This document shows positions 12,721 to 25,693 of a stretch of 64,000 bases of DNA, piece by piece. The DNA comes from Pelecanus crispus. Lineage: Eukaryota > Chordata > Aves > Pelecaniformes > Pelecanidae. The first letter of the stretch is position 1; every line of letters begins with the position of its first letter. Where the stretch lies: assembly GCF_030463565.1 (NCBI RefSeq), contig NC_134648.1, positions 14,765,306 through 14,829,305 of the forward strand, read 5' to 3'. A model generated the notes under the pieces. It was not told the origin of the DNA. It saw only the letters and a list, made by a program, of their open reading frames with translations, and made no database searches. The position numbers were made by a program, and so were the translations under genes.

Positions 12721-13969
12721 AGTTGCTGGTTTTGCCCAGCGCACAGCCCCAGTTTGTCCCAGAGCAGGGGCGTCAGCGTGACATCCGTCTAGCCTCAACG
12801 TGACTCTTTCTGAGCGCAGGTCTCGGGCATAGGACCGAGCCAAGTCGCACTTTGTGGCTCCCGCCCATGTTTCCCCAGTGGAGACCAGCAATATTCAGTG
12901 TCATGTGCTGAGGACCTGTGGGTCTTGCAGAGGCATCCTCACCTCTGCCAGCTGCAGGCAGCATGGGGTCTGCTCTGCTCCCAGGTGCCCCTGCCTGCCC
13001 ACTGCTGGGAATCAGACCTTGTTTGCTCACTGAATATTTTCTGATCGGTTCTGGTAACCTCAGTACAAGGGGACTGTGCAACAGCAGTTCAGACTGAACC
13101 ACTTTATACACACACAAAAAAATAATCTTCCTTCAAATTCACTTGTGGTTTTCCTTTCAGAAAAAAAAAGTTCAGCAGAACTTTGACAACATCTCTGCAT
13201 TTTCAAGCTGCTTTATTACAGGTCTGCCTTCAAACTGTGCAGTGGTTTCTTACATCTCCTCTTAAAACATTTGCATGCAGTCAGCTTCCCCGTGCCACAC
13301 ATTTGTGAAGTTTGGTTGCCGAGATGCACGGCTGTGCAATGACAGACACGCAGAGACAGCTGAATCATGTCCCTCTGTACAGGGCACCCTTTATAGCTCC
13401 TACCAAAGAGTTTGGTTTGGGCAGCAGATCTCAAAAGCAAGCCTTACTGATGATGCTCGGTGGACACTCCCAGGATGAGGAGGATGTCTGCCGGGTCAGG
13501 TGTAGGCAGGCAGAGGTTTGTGTCTGCAGAAGCAGGTTCGGAGCTCTGCACAGCTGTGCTCAGGACACTGCATCCCACTCATGGGCCCAGGGCACCGTGC
13601 TCTGCCCTGCACTTCAGTCTTGATTTAAGGAGTTACAGCCTCCCCATGGCTCATAACACCATGGGCACAGGGGGCTGCTGAGAGCACCTGACTATACCTT
13701 GACCAAAAGAAGTGGTGCCAGGTCAGCACAGTCAGCCCCCGGGGTGACCCGGGATGTCTACATACATGCATAGGGGATGGGGGGACTGCTTTCAAACCAT
13801 TCCCAGACAGCCTCTACTCTTTGGCCCATGTTAGCATCTCCCGGCCCCTGCCCTTGCTGCAAGGCCAGCCAGGTGCCTAACCCTGCTCGTAAGCTGTATG
13901 ATGCACTCCCAGCTCCTAAGGGTAAGATCTCCCAGTAGAAATGACTAAACATACAAAACATACACAAAT
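12721..13969. other. Intergenic, GC-moderate, no gene seen
   Basis: GC content falls gradually away from the CpG-rich block. ORFs of 60-114 codons overlap on opposite strands and have no motifs. Confidence 0.75.
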
Positions 13970-14030
13970 AAGGACTGGAAGGGACTTGGGTTAATCAGTC
14001 CCAGTCCCTCATCTCACAAGCAAATGTATC
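13970..14030 (-). mobile_element. Possible ancient CR1 3'-end fossil
   Basis: AAGGACTGGAAGGGACTTGG ... AATCAGTCCCAGTCCC resembles the CR1-L-type 3' end (GGCTGGAAGGGACCTC ... CATCTAGTCCAACCCC). No terminal 8-bp repeats remain. Low confidence. Confidence 0.3.
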
Positions 14031-17000
14031 TGATGAGTGGTCTCGGGCTGAATCTGCAGAAGCTGGTGGTGAAGAGCTCCTAGAAGCCCCTAAAGCTCCA
14101 GAAGGTAGATGAAGCTCCTAGAGCTCCATCTTGCAGACAGCCAGAGACCTTCATGTTTCTAGCTCAAAGGTATTCATGGACATCTGATATCCACTTGGTC
14201 TTTCACCATTCAGTTCCTTTAGTTCCAGTTAAATCCTCTTTCTCTTAAATACCTACCATCAAGCTTTTCATTTCCAGTCTTTATTTTGGGAGGGTCAATG
14301 GGCCAAACTCTTAATCCCTTTATGCCAGGGTAGGCAGAATCAGCCTAAGAGCTTTTTTCATGTACTAGTTTTAATCTAAATCAAACCTTCTCTAAATATG
14401 GCTGATATTTGGCCACACTTCTTTCAAAGAGGGAAAACATCATCCAGACTTCCTTGAAATGGCAATTAAGTTGCTCGAGCCTCATTCCTCGTAACAGGGT
14501 ATATATCCTGTGAGTTTGTCATCCCGACTGCTGTTACAGATGCTGTTGATATTATGTATAGACAGCGCATTCCCATTTATCTCATTGATAACCCACATTG
14601 AGTGACCTGGATGAAACGAACAGTCTGGAAAGCAGAGTTAGTCACAGCACATCTCCTCCACCTACCTGTATTTGCTCATGCTAAGAAAATTGTAAATGGG
14701 CAAACTGAAACCTGACCATTTACTTGGCTGTTGGATTACTCAGGCCAACGTTTTCCACACTGGAGCAGCTGAAAATCACCCTGATGAGCCCCTGCATCCC
14801 AGGGAAGCCTCTGTCAGAAACAAATGCTCTAAGACACATCAATAAGAGCAAGGAGCACAGGTTAGCTGCCAGAGCACAGACTCTCATCTCCGTGTGTCTC
14901 CCCTGAAAGCACAGCTCACTGGCACCTCAGGGTCCTTCTCACTCAGCCTGGACCAGAGCATTGAGCTGGAGAATGTCAACCACGGTGCTCATGCTGAGAC
15001 AGGGGAAACGCAGCTGTACACCCAGAGTTGTCTTGTCCCAGCAGCTTCATTTCCTTATACTGTTGTTGGAAATGAAAACTATCCTGGCAGGCTGAGGCAG
15101 GTGGGTTGCAAAGATTTCAGGTTGACCCTGTCGAACCTCATGGCAAATACAGCCTCTCCACATGGGTAACACACCAAAAACCAAAAACCCACATCCAAGC
15201 TCCATGTAAAAACAGAGCACCATTTTGGCAGGCCAGTGCTTTGAGAACTTGCCTGTGCCAGCTTTGGGAGACCCCTCCACACACAACCTTGGACAAGAGG
15301 TGCTGAAGAGTAAAAACAAGTGCTATCTCCACTGCTCTGCTGCATGTGAACAACGGTTTGAGACTCCTCAGAAAAATACTCTGGGTGGTAGATCTAGCTT
15401 CCTAGGAACAAGTGTCTCCCTGCTTCCTGCACATGGATGGCAAGCTTGCTGAATGCAAAAACCTCCCAACTCTTCCTTTCAGGAGTTTCTCAACTCCTGT
15501 GTCACTAATTAAAACAAACACTAATGACTTTGACAGTGAAGCCTTTGCCTGTTATTAATTGTGAGCAATTACAGCTTCTGCTGGGCTGTGGCTTTCTTCT
15601 GCAAGTCTCCCAGCTCTGCTTCTGCCATCTGGCCCCACAACTTGCATTGCTGACAATACTACTTCAAACCTGAAATTTTCAAAAAAGCTTTGATGGGGAA
15701 GCTGGGGCATTCATAAGCTTGTGCAAGGTGAAGAGACACAAACCAGATCCACACTGGAATTCAGTCAGAAAGAGAAATGTTTTCCTTGCCATTTGCTCTG
15801 CTCTCCTACCAGTGCCGCAAGGCACGTGTCACCACGTGTTTGTGCATGGGCACATCTATACACAGCCAAAATAAGCCGCATCTGCTCCCTGTTCCAAGAG
15901 ATTCCCCCTGCGTGGGGCTGGGGGGCATCTCAAAGGGGGCGAGTTTAGTCTGGAGGAAGCAGGGGGGGGCTGGGCTTCTGGATTACAGCATCTTAATTCC
16001 GGAGCAGTAATAACATTTCAGTTCTTCATTACAAGTATTGGAGAGCTGCACCACAGAGCAACCATCCCAGTGCCAGCTGGGGGAAAGGTTGGAACCGAGC
16101 ACCGAGAAAGCACAAAACCTTCCTTTTTTCAGGTGTTTAATATACAGCAAATGACCTTACCACCCAAATAAACATGATCTGGAATATTGGCTTGAGCTGT
16201 TGAAATATCACAGAAATTAAGCAGCGCTGAAACTAGACAGACTGTTCCTGCATTTTCATGCTGGCACATACCATGCTACAAGTAGCTGCTGAGTCACTGG
16301 ATGGTGCCTGTCGTTTTTAACAGTGGAAAGTCAAAAAAACCAACAGAGAATATCTCCAGATTCGGGGTTCTTGAAATAATATGGAGTTTAAGTGTACGTT
16401 TTGGACATCCCCAGACAGAAGTTTTTTCAGCAAAGCATCACGTTCACGACCAACCATCTGTCCCATCATCAGGTGCCTGCAGGTGCAGAAGCCGCCCCTT
16501 TGTTACAGCCCAGCTCGAGTCTGGACGTGAGCTCTGGAGACAGACAGGTCTCTGTGTCTGTCCAGCCAGAAAGGCACTGGCCAGAGCCAACTATGGCATT
16601 TGCTTTCGTGCTCCAGAAACCCCACACCAGAACGGGTATGATCAGTGAATGAATTGCCAGGATCTCCCTTTGTAACAGACAGGGCTCGAAGCTGCACCTG
16701 TCAGCACTGCTCAGGTTGTTTTCTAGCCACAGCCCTGAAAAGTTCCTCAATGAGATTATGAGTCCTTCAGCACTGCTAATTAGTGCTTACGCAAGCAAGG
16801 ATTTCTGCAAGCCCTTGGGGCTGCTCCCTGGAGGGGACAATGCTCCTTGGTCTGTAGGCAGTGCCCTGTGATGGGGACCCACGCTGGGGGCAGCGGGGAG
16901 CCAACTGCCCCTTTCCTGTTTCAACAAAAAAAATTCCTCTCTCCTCCTTCTCGAGGGGCTGCCTATATTCAACCCCGTGGCTGGCCAGTCTCCAGGTGAT

Positions 17001-18202
17001 GGGATGAGGAGCGGGAGAGGACTCCAAGCCACAGGCAGAGACCTGGCCTCCTAAGCACCATTGCGACCAGGGGCTTTTGCAGAAAGTCATCATAGCGTGC
17101 TTTGAGACACCCGCTGCCTCCGGCACGCTGCCAGGGTGAGTGCCAGGGTGACGTTTACGAGATACCAGCAGGAGACTATTGCAACCCAGCATGTGTGTCA
17201 GCTCCTGAGAGACTCAGGCTGACTTGAACAAAACATACACATTCTCCTTCAGTAAACAGACAGATTTTAGGACAGCAACAGGAAAACCTCAAGAAAAAAC
17301 AGTTATAAACTTTGACACCTGGGCAAACACCCATGCATCCCCCTGCAGAATAAATACCTGGGCTGGACTAAGAGACTGGGGTTTATACCTAAGCCCAAAC
17401 ACAGCGATCCCCAGGGTTTAAGCGTGCCCCCTGAGCGAGGTCCATAAAGCAAGTCAGCAGAGTCTCAAAGCTACTTATACCCTCTCCTGACAGATTTAGG
17501 AATTAAGAGCCTCAATCATTTGTCAGCCCCACTTGCTGTTCCTGCAGCTAAAGGTACTTGGCCAGTCGCAATGCGAGATGCTCCGCATGGCCACAGGTGC
17601 GGGAGAAGCGCCGCAGAGCCTGCCTCCTCACGCGGGGCTTCGCTGCCTTAAAAGAAGCATGAGATGCCTGTGAAAAATCACTACGTAAATTTTACCAAAA
17701 AAAAACAAAAACAAAAACAAACAAACCCACACAAAAAAAAAGCAAAGACAGGCTGCAAGGTACATTATGTCCTACCACAGCAGACTAAAACAGCATAAAA
17801 GCATCTGTGCTGCTGGAGAGCGGCTAGCCATAATGAGGAGAAACACATACCAATGGGACGAGCAGTCGAGACTCCAGGCCACCTAACATCTGTGCCAGGG
17901 ACTAATAAGCCAGTGCCTTGAATAATGTAATGTTTTATACTGGGGAACGCTGCTGTTTGGTTTTCCACATGCCCTCATATTACCCTGCCAAAGTAAAGCT
18001 CATGAAAGTTAGGCTTAACAATTTTGTCTGAAAAGAGGGTGTTTACATCCTTAAGAGCATCTGGCATGTTTCTGTATTTCATCTTCCTTTCAAAGGATAA
18101 TGCAGCTTCTAAAAATTCCCTCCAATAGTCATTATAATTTTACTCTGCTCCCAATAAACAACTTAATTCGTCAGTCTCCAAACACTTTGCAAAGAAGCCA
18201 GC
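14031..18202. other. Intergenic, no gene seen
   Basis: Mostly unique sequence. About 15490-15600 is an AT-balanced, homeodomain-site-rich stretch (ACTAATTAAAAC, GTTATTAATTG, GAGCAATTAC) noted as a possible conserved element. A G7 run is at 15962. A CAAAA tract is at 17697. No exon recognised. Confidence 0.7.
17697..17743. repeat. (CAAAA)n/(CAAA)n low-complexity tract
   Basis: A-rich sequence with CAAAA and CAAA periodicity ending in an A9 run. Confidence 0.9.
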
Positions 18203-18255
18203 ACCACTATTGACATCTTACAGAAAGGAAACTGAAGCAGCACAGCTTTCCCCAC
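18203..18255 (-). mobile_element. Probable MIR-type SINE fragment
   Basis: CACTATTGACATCTTACAGA then AAGGAAACTGAAGCAGCACA resembles the antisense MIR segment (CATTTTACAGATGAGGAAAC then TGAGGCACAGAG). Only about 50 bp match; weak. Confidence 0.4.
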
Positions 18256-19521
18256 AGCAACCAAGAAACCACGGCAGGCACCCATGCTGTCTGCAGCCTC
18301 CAGAGTCCCGCTCCAGCACCCCGGGCATTGCAACGCCCACAAATCCTATGTATGCACAGGACAACGCCGACCCTCTCATAATCTCTTGCCTGGAAGCGTT
18401 TAGAAACCTGTTGTCCTTCCTGGCGGCTGTGCAATCCATGCTTGTTTCAAAGTCCCTTTCTTCACAAACACAAGGAACCAGTGCTGCGCTCACAACAGCT
18501 TGACCTCTTTAATCCTTTTGAGCGATTAGAAAATATTATATTTACTATATATACACTATATGTATGCTATATTTACTCTATAGAAAATACTATAATTACG
18601 AAACCAGAGGAAGTCCATGGTAGCATGGGTGCTGATCTGTATTTTTAGCAGACTCTGCTGTCCTCATGGAGCATATTACTGAAAGGACTGCATGCTGGTT
18701 TCCTCCACTTGTACAGTCCTAATTGCTAAGAGAATCTCTTAGTAGCTCATTAGCTCTTTTCATCCCCTCATCTCTGTAATATCTGTTAATTTCCCACATG
18801 TACAGAAATTCTTGTACGTCTATCTCGAGATTGTGCTGCTGGGTGCTTATAGCAGCCCTCAGCGAAGCATTGCTCTGTTAATATGAGTAAAAACGGAAAC
18901 GTGAAAATTGTTTTGACCATTCAGAACTTTCCTTGGGTTAGAGAAGGTACAAAGCCGCTCTGGACGCTGATGCTACATTCAGACGCATCCCCCTCCTTTG
19001 GGGCACTAGTGGCTCCCCGATGTTTACCTTGGGCTGTAGCAGCTCACATCAGCCCCGAAGTCCCCCAGGAGCCAGCTCACAGCTCCGCTCTTTGGGAAAA
19101 AGCACAGAAAATTTGACACAGTGCATCTATCCAGTTTGGTTCTTGCTGCATACAGGCTTTGCATTTCAATAAGTTTTGTTTCTATTAGTTAAGAGGCCCT
19201 CATGGTGCTAGGTTGTACCTGGGCATGCGATTTGAGAAGGTGGTGCTCTGCTTGTGTAGATCTTATCATTCACATGGACCAGCTAACAAGAGAGAAACTA
19301 GGAAAAAGCAGGGAGGAGAGTGCAAAAAATGGCATAAGAGAGGGCCCCAGAGAGGCAGAGAGGAAAGATGCATAACTGCAGCAGGCAGCAACACAGAAAG
19401 AAGCTGGGCAAGTAATGCAAGACCCCAAAACACTGCTCAGGTCCAGAAATAGGTTGTGAAGAAATAATTTCTGAGCTTTACAGGACTGAAAGAGGGGTTG
19501 AAGTTATTTTTATTCTTCATT

Positions 19522-19581
19522 AAAAAAAAGGGGGGGGGGGGGGGGGGAGCGGGCAGGGGGAGAAAGAGAAAAAAAAAAAAA
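19522..19581. repeat. Purine tract A8-G18 ... A13
   Basis: A8 followed by G18 (19530-19547), then GGGCAGGGGGAGAAAGAG and a 13-A run. A 60-bp nearly pure purine strand, able to form a triplex or G-quadruplex in principle. Confidence 0.9.
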
Positions 19582-20713
19582 TAGCTCCATCGCAATTCCA
19601 GACCCCATCTGCTGGGTGATTTTTATATTGCATTCATCCCTCTGGCCTGGCATCCTTGTATTTGTGAAAGTAGTTCCTAGCTTTACCAACAGAAATTCAG
19701 GTTCAACAAAAACACTGCAGCTTTTTTAAACATATATATTTTTAAGAAGCCCAGATAAAACATTTACTGTGCCTACAGTAATCCACATCATCTGCAAGGA
19801 ATAGAAATAAAAATCCAAGCATCAGAAAAGATTAACGACTTTGTTGCAGCTAGGTTGAAGCACATAGCCCTGATGCACGCGCACACAGCGGCTGAACGCA
19901 TTTATAACGTGGCACAGGCAAAGAGAGGTGCTGCTCTCAGCTGACCCCTGCCAAGCGCAGTGCCCACGCTCTCCCCTGCTCTGTTCCTCAACTCCCCCAG
20001 CTCCCGTGGGTGCCGAGCGCTCCCCCAGCAAGCTCGCAGCCAGCGCTTGCCTCACGCGCACCGTCTTCCAGAAAAATTAAACCAGATAATGTCATCACTG
20101 CTAGGACCGAGCTCCAGATGGGGAGGCAAACGAGCACAGAGGATGTCCCATAGCAGTAGCAAGGTTAAGACCGAAGGATGGTTTCTAGCAGGGGGAGGAT
20201 GCTGGCTCCGAGCCCTGCCTGCCTCCACCCTGTGAGACGCCAGCAGTTCAGAGCACCCTTCAAACCTCGGGCTCCTGCAGGAGTGATGGCACTGGCCCCA
20301 ATACAGCACCGGGTCTTAAAGCCAAAAGGTGTTTTAAATCCCCACCATGCACTACACGTGTCGTTGCCCTTGCTATTCCTCCATGGTTCCTGCCAGCTTC
20401 GGCATTAAGCAGCAAAATGTTAATGCTTCCTTTGGTCGTGTCCTCAAACACAACTACTGACACTCCTGCAGGTTTCTGTAACTACTACAGACAGCAGATA
20501 AATCAGATAGCCAGGCAGCCCTGTCCTTAAAGCAGTGCAGTGATGAGGACTGTCACTTACTGCCTTCTAATACAGGAAATTTTAAGCAACCTTAATCTTG
20601 CTAGAGAAGAAACTCAGCACCAGGAGCATTAAAGCAGGGCTCCCCCTCAGGTTTTTAAAGTCTGAATCTGGTGGGAAAAAAGAACAAACCAAAACAAAAA
20701 AACCCAAACCACC

Positions 20714-20736
20714 CTTTAAAAAAATAATTTTTAAAG
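20714..20736. repeat. Short AT-rich inverted repeat
   Basis: CTTTAAAAA and TTTTTAAAG arms (9 bp, perfect) around AATAA, inside a longer A-rich stretch (20676-20760). Confidence 0.7.
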
Positions 20737-22389
20737 CTTAAAAAAATAAGTTAATGTTGTTTAAATGTCACAGGAAACTGGGATTACGTTAGGAAGGTAA
20801 CCAAACAACAGAACCTGAAATACACAAAAATATCAAAACGTTAATTTGAGATTTTACAATGTAATCCAAGACAGACACATGGCCATGTACCCACATACTT
20901 CAGGCTGCCCTGTCTACTAGGGAAGCAGGAGCTTTGTCACCTCAGTGCAGTGACAAAAGACAAAAATGAGGTGGCCACCACGCCTCAGACAAATACCATC
21001 TTCGGGAGAGCTGAAAAAAACCACCAAAAGCCCCGTGCAGCTCTCAGCCCTACCGCATCTCTGGGGAGTTTATACAAAACAGTGACAGATTTCACGCTAG
21101 AACCAATTACACTTTCTGGCTTTCTAATGTCATTCTGACATGAATAATATGATTTCCAGATATAGAAAAAAGCCACTTGATCCTGCTCTAGCAAAGAAGA
21201 GCTTTGAATTGCAAAATCCTTCACCAGACCATAAAACTATAGCAGAGATTTGCTCTTGTGCAGGGTGTTGATTTCAGAGAACCCATATCTGGGTATTAGG
21301 TAGCAGAAACTTTTGGCAGATGCTCAGTTGGAAACTAAACTGAAAGCCTCATGACATATTGATTTCCCATTCATTGAAGACCAAAGTACCTTGTCTTTCC
21401 ACACACAAGGTACAATACCTGTTTCATCATTCACCTAAAAATTCTGAACCTGAGCTGCAAACCACCGCTGTTCATCTCCCTGTCATCTGGCTTAACAAGC
21501 TGATCCTTACCAGTAAACACCCGACTTCTCTGTAGTGGGAAGTAGCATTTAACAGACTCACAAATATAACGAAGGTACATAATTATCCCCCTAAAACACA
21601 TTGGTTGCACAAGCCACTGCTCCTAGTTAGTAGTTTCCCTTTCTGGATCTCTGATGAACTTAGACCAGCGATTCAAGCCCGGCATGCCCTGGACAGCCAC
21701 CATAGTCTGGTGCAACCACAACCTTCTTGATGTGCAGGAGTGCAAACCCAACACCAGGGCCTGGCACGGGCGCTCCGCTCAGCTGAAGCCATAAGGTGCT
21801 TTAACTGAAAGCTCTGGTTTTAAAAGTTCTCTCAGGAACGTTTTTTTAGAGACCACACAGACATCCCACCGAGGTCCAGGGCATGCTGCAGTACATCCAG
21901 CCAATGCCTGCAATCAGTTGAGGGAAGCGTGCACTTCACAGCTCAGGCTGCAGGTCAGGTTTGGGTACTGTTTCAGTGGGTTGGTTGTACAATCACACGT
22001 ACAGAACCACAGGTAACACATGGTGGGTGCTTGTCACAGTTCAGGTGGAATGGTTTTGATAGGTTAGACCCTGATACACATCTCCAGTTATTCCAGTTTG
22101 CATTCAGGTCAGCTGTGGTATTCACTACAGCCAGCACCCTTCATCCCAAAGACACCTCTCCAGGACAAAAATTATAATTATATTCTTACCTATTTTCCCA
22201 GAAGCATCAAAATGAGAATCATCAACAACTTCCCTCACAGACGTAACAGATTTGAGCACATGTTCAATGTTTCATCAGATTACTATCATAATCTTACTAT
22301 CATCAGATTAGATGCGAGAACTTTTTTCCCCTTTCAAACAGAGCTCTTGCTCCATAGTACCTACCTTTTTCAAATGCTGGCCTTCTCCA

Positions 22390-24065
22390 AAAATCCTAGG
22401 ACAATTGAAGTTGAAAGGTATGTCTGGAGGTCTGTTATTCAACCTTCTGCTCAAACTGGGGTCAGCTATGAGGTCAGTTGACATTGCTCAGAGGTTTATC
22501 CAGTAGCTGTTGAAAAGCTCCAAGGATGGAGACTGCATAGCCTCTGTAGGCAGCCTGTCTTCATGGTGAAAAAGTTGTTCTTTATATTCAGTCTGAACTC
22601 TCATTTCAACTTCTGTCCTTTCTCTCTCACTGTGCGCCACTGTGAAGGTCCTGGCTCTGTCTTCTCACTGACTTCCTTGCAGGTACAGAAAGGCTGCTGT
22701 TTCCCTCTCCCCGCTGCAAGCCTTCCCTTTTTCAGGCTGAACAAACCCAGCTCCCTCAACCTCTCCTCACAGGAGAGGTGCTCCAGCCCCCAGACCTCCT
22801 TGGTTACCCTCCTTTGGGCTTGCTCCAGTTGATCAACATTCTTCTTGTACCAGGAGGCTCTAATGCCATGCTCCTGTCAGTACAGCCCAGGGTGCTGTTG
22901 GCTGCCTTTGCTGCCAGGGCACACTGCTGGCTTGTGTCCGGCTCACTGTCCACCAAGAACCCAGGTTCTGTTTGGCCAGATGGTCCCCAGCCTGTATTGT
23001 GCAGGGGAGTCTTCCTTCCCCGGTGCAGGGCTTTGCGTTTGTCCTTGTTGAATTCCATAAGGCTCCTGTTGATCATTCCGCCAGCCTGTCAGGGTCCCTC
23101 TGGCCAGCAGCTTCACCCCCAAGTATATTGATTCATCCCCCCAACTTGGTGTCACCTCCAAACATGATCAGAGTGCACTCAGTTGTCTCCTTCAGGTTCC
23201 TGGCAAAATGTTTAACGAGACAGGTGCCAGGCTAAACCCCTGTAGCACTCTCCTGGTCACTGTACTCTACCTGGAGGCCAGCCCATTACGCTCTGAGGCC
23301 AACCACTACCCTCTGAACCCAGCCTGCCAGTCAGGTTTTTTACACCCATCTGGTTGTCCACCTACCCAGACCATAAGGTCTTAACTTTGATACAAAAACA
23401 TGGTGGGAGAAAGCAGCGAAAGCCTTGCTGAATTGAGGAAAAAACACATCACTGCTTTCCCCTCATCCACAAATTCAGTCATTTTATCATAGAAGGCAAT
23501 CATGTTGGCCAGGTGTGACTGACCCTGTTAAATTGGTACATTCATGCAGACCATTTCCATCCACTTCTCTTATGTGCCCAGAAACGTGTTCCTGGAGGAC
23601 TTGTGTGACTTTCCAGGGCCTGAAGCAAGGCTGACTCCCTGCAGTTCCCTACATTGCTCTCCAGGCCTTGCTTGAAGATGGGCACAACACTTTCTTTCCT
23701 CCAGTCACCAGGAATTCCCCTGATCTCCAGTGAAGATGGTCATCAAAGACAACGAGGCAGCCTTGCAAGGACATCAGCTGGTTCTCTCACCACCTTGGAC
23801 AGAGCCCATCAGGTCCCATGAATTTGTATGGGTTGAGTTCTCTGAAGTAACCCCCACCTCAATCCTCATCCACCGCTGCTGGCTCTTACCCCCACCTCGA
23901 TCCTCAACCGCTGCTGCTGGCTCTTCTCATCGTACCTTTTCACTAATCACATGGGCCTGGCAGACCCTGTTGAGCAAGGCTGAGGCAACGAAGGCACTGG
24001 GTACCTCAGCCATACCTGTGTCTGCTGTCACTAAATCACTCATCCCATTCAGCAACTGTCCCCTG
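22390..24065 (-). mobile_element. Old decayed CR1 LINE (ORF2 part and 3' region)
   Basis: Antisense on plus. Landmarks of avian CR1 occur in order: GGTATGTCTGGAGGTC; CTCCAAGGATGGAGACTGCA (about 22520); ATGGTGAAAAAGTTGTTC (22563); a CTCAACCTCTCCTCACAGG block (about 22755); GCTTGCTCCAGTTGATCAAC; GGGCACACTGCTGGC; TTTGTCCTTGTTGAATTCCA (23037); CAGCCTGTCAGGGTCCCTCT; the CCTTGCTGAATTGAGG block (23430); TAGAAGGCAATCATGTTGGC; and CCCATCAGGTCCCATGAATT (about 23808). Many indels and stops mark it as ancient and noncoding. ORFs of 90-127 codons on the plus strand here are antisense artefacts of the repeat. Ends are approximate. Confidence 0.85.
23850..23925. repeat. 38-bp tandem duplication inside the CR1
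   Basis: Two adjacent 38-bp units (23850-23887 and 23888-23925) starting ACCCCCACCTC and ending GCTGCTGGCTCTT. They differ at only a few positions (CTCAATCCTCATCCAC against CTCGATCCTCAACCGC). The duplication is younger than the surrounding CR1 decay. Confidence 0.9.
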
Positions 24066-25693
24066 TTCTCCTTGCTCAGCAAGTCACACACAACTCTTGA
24101 AAGGCAAAACTAGAGAGAAATCATCTGTAGCATATTAATTAGTAAATAGTCTGGAGAAGTCAGTCAGATTCAGTCCTAGTAACATGAGGAATTCAAAGAG
24201 TAGTTGCTAAGGGATTGCTCTGATGCTTCTAGTGGCAAACAGGTGTGTATTCTCTATTTGCACATCCAGAGCCCTCCAAAGACATTGTAAGTAACACTAC
24301 TGGGAAGAAGTCATCACGCAGCAGCTCCTGGCAGCACCAGACCTTAGGACTTGGCAGTGACAGATGCCTTCCCAGACACCTTACAAAAACAACAAAATGT
24401 GCTGTTAGACTGTGGCAGATGTTGAGAGCATCATGAAGTTGGCTATTGGAATGAGGATTTGAATCATCTCAAGCTGGTTGTTCAGGAGAAAGATAAACAG
24501 GAGAGGTCTTGCTGCCTTTTAATTACAAAAAAAAAGATCACTAAGTTAAGATGACTAGTTCATAAAGGCAACTGGAGTAGAGAGGTGAGCAACATCAGCG
24601 TGCAACTTGCACATTAAGAATCCACAAGACAAGAAAAAAAGTACCAAAACATTCAGAATTCATGAGGTATTCTCCCTCCTGTTTCCCAGAAATACAACTG
24701 GCTGAATGGATATTTTAAAAGTGGGATTAGGGAGGAACAGAAAGCTACAGCAAGCACACTGTACTTTACAAAACCTTGAAAAAGTAGCCCTCAGAATGAC
24801 CGAAAGTCAGCCTTGAGACTGATGAGGGACTGAGAAATGAAATGAAAAAGGAAATGAGAGGGACGACTGTGTAAGTAGAAGTATCAGTTCACATTGCCAG
24901 TATGGTACTTTATACACTTTATACTTGTATTTAGGCATTTGATTATCTTGTAAATAAAATCAGCTTAAGACACAGAATGGCTTAGTTTCAACAAGGAAAG
25001 AGAGAGGACAGAATGCCTTTTACGGTGCGGCAAAAAGCCAGCAGTTCAGGAATATGACATTCTTCTGAGAGGCAATGAAGGATGGGCAGATTTTACAGTT
25101 TGCAGGAGAAATATTAGAGCACACATGAACTTTTACTGTTTAAAAGTCACAGCAGGTGTTGCGTGGAAGTTGCAGTAGGAAGGAGAAAGGCATTGGAACT
25201 TTGTTTCACTTTCAAAGGTCAGCACCGCATTCAAGAGATTTCCCCGCTCCTCAGGGAAACGCCAGGACTGGTGCCTAGACGAGAGCGACCACATTTTTCT
25301 CATGCTGACAGTAATCCTCATTTAAATGAATTACTTAGCTGAGCACACAGTGTTTATACATAACTTTCTGACTGCAAATTGTACATGTTACTAATGATAT
25401 ACCAATATTACTTGTTTTGTCTCCTGTATTTGTACTGTATTTTAATTAACATGTATTTGATTTTTTAGATTGCAAGCATCCTTCCTGCTTTTCACACAAA
25501 TTTCTTCAGAACCACTATTTATAAATCATTGTTTTTTCCCTAGCTACTGACCATCCGGATTTTGGAGTTCACACAACAGAATACTCTGAAATAGCACCGA
25601 CACATGGCCCCGTTTCATTATAGATCAATGGTTTTGTTACGGTTCTTGTAGTTTATTCCTACCCTGCTTGTAAAAATACGAACTTTAACTCTG
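24066..25693. other. Sequence between two CR1 copies, no gene seen
   Basis: Unique AT-rich sequence separating the old antisense CR1 from the young sense CR1. The 5' junction of the young CR1 is near GGGACTCTTTAGC at 25693-25705. Confidence 0.8.

Larger units (their letters stand above)
18256..22389. other. Intergenic, no gene seen
   Basis: It includes an AT-rich stretch at 18535-18600 (TATATTTACTATATATACAC type), the purine tract at 19522, an A-rich stretch at 20676-20760, and a local doublet TTACTATCAT at about 22279-22302. No transposon or exon recognised. Confidence 0.75.

Noticed and set aside
12475-12891. A 138-codon minus-strand ORF
   Set aside because: It lies in CpG-rich DNA with ORFs open on both strands and has no recognisable domain, so it is probably compositional.
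22098-24113. Several plus-strand ORFs of 64-127 codons as a gene cluster
   Set aside because: Nearly all of this stretch is the antisense strand of an old CR1; the ORFs have no shared family and overlap in different frames.
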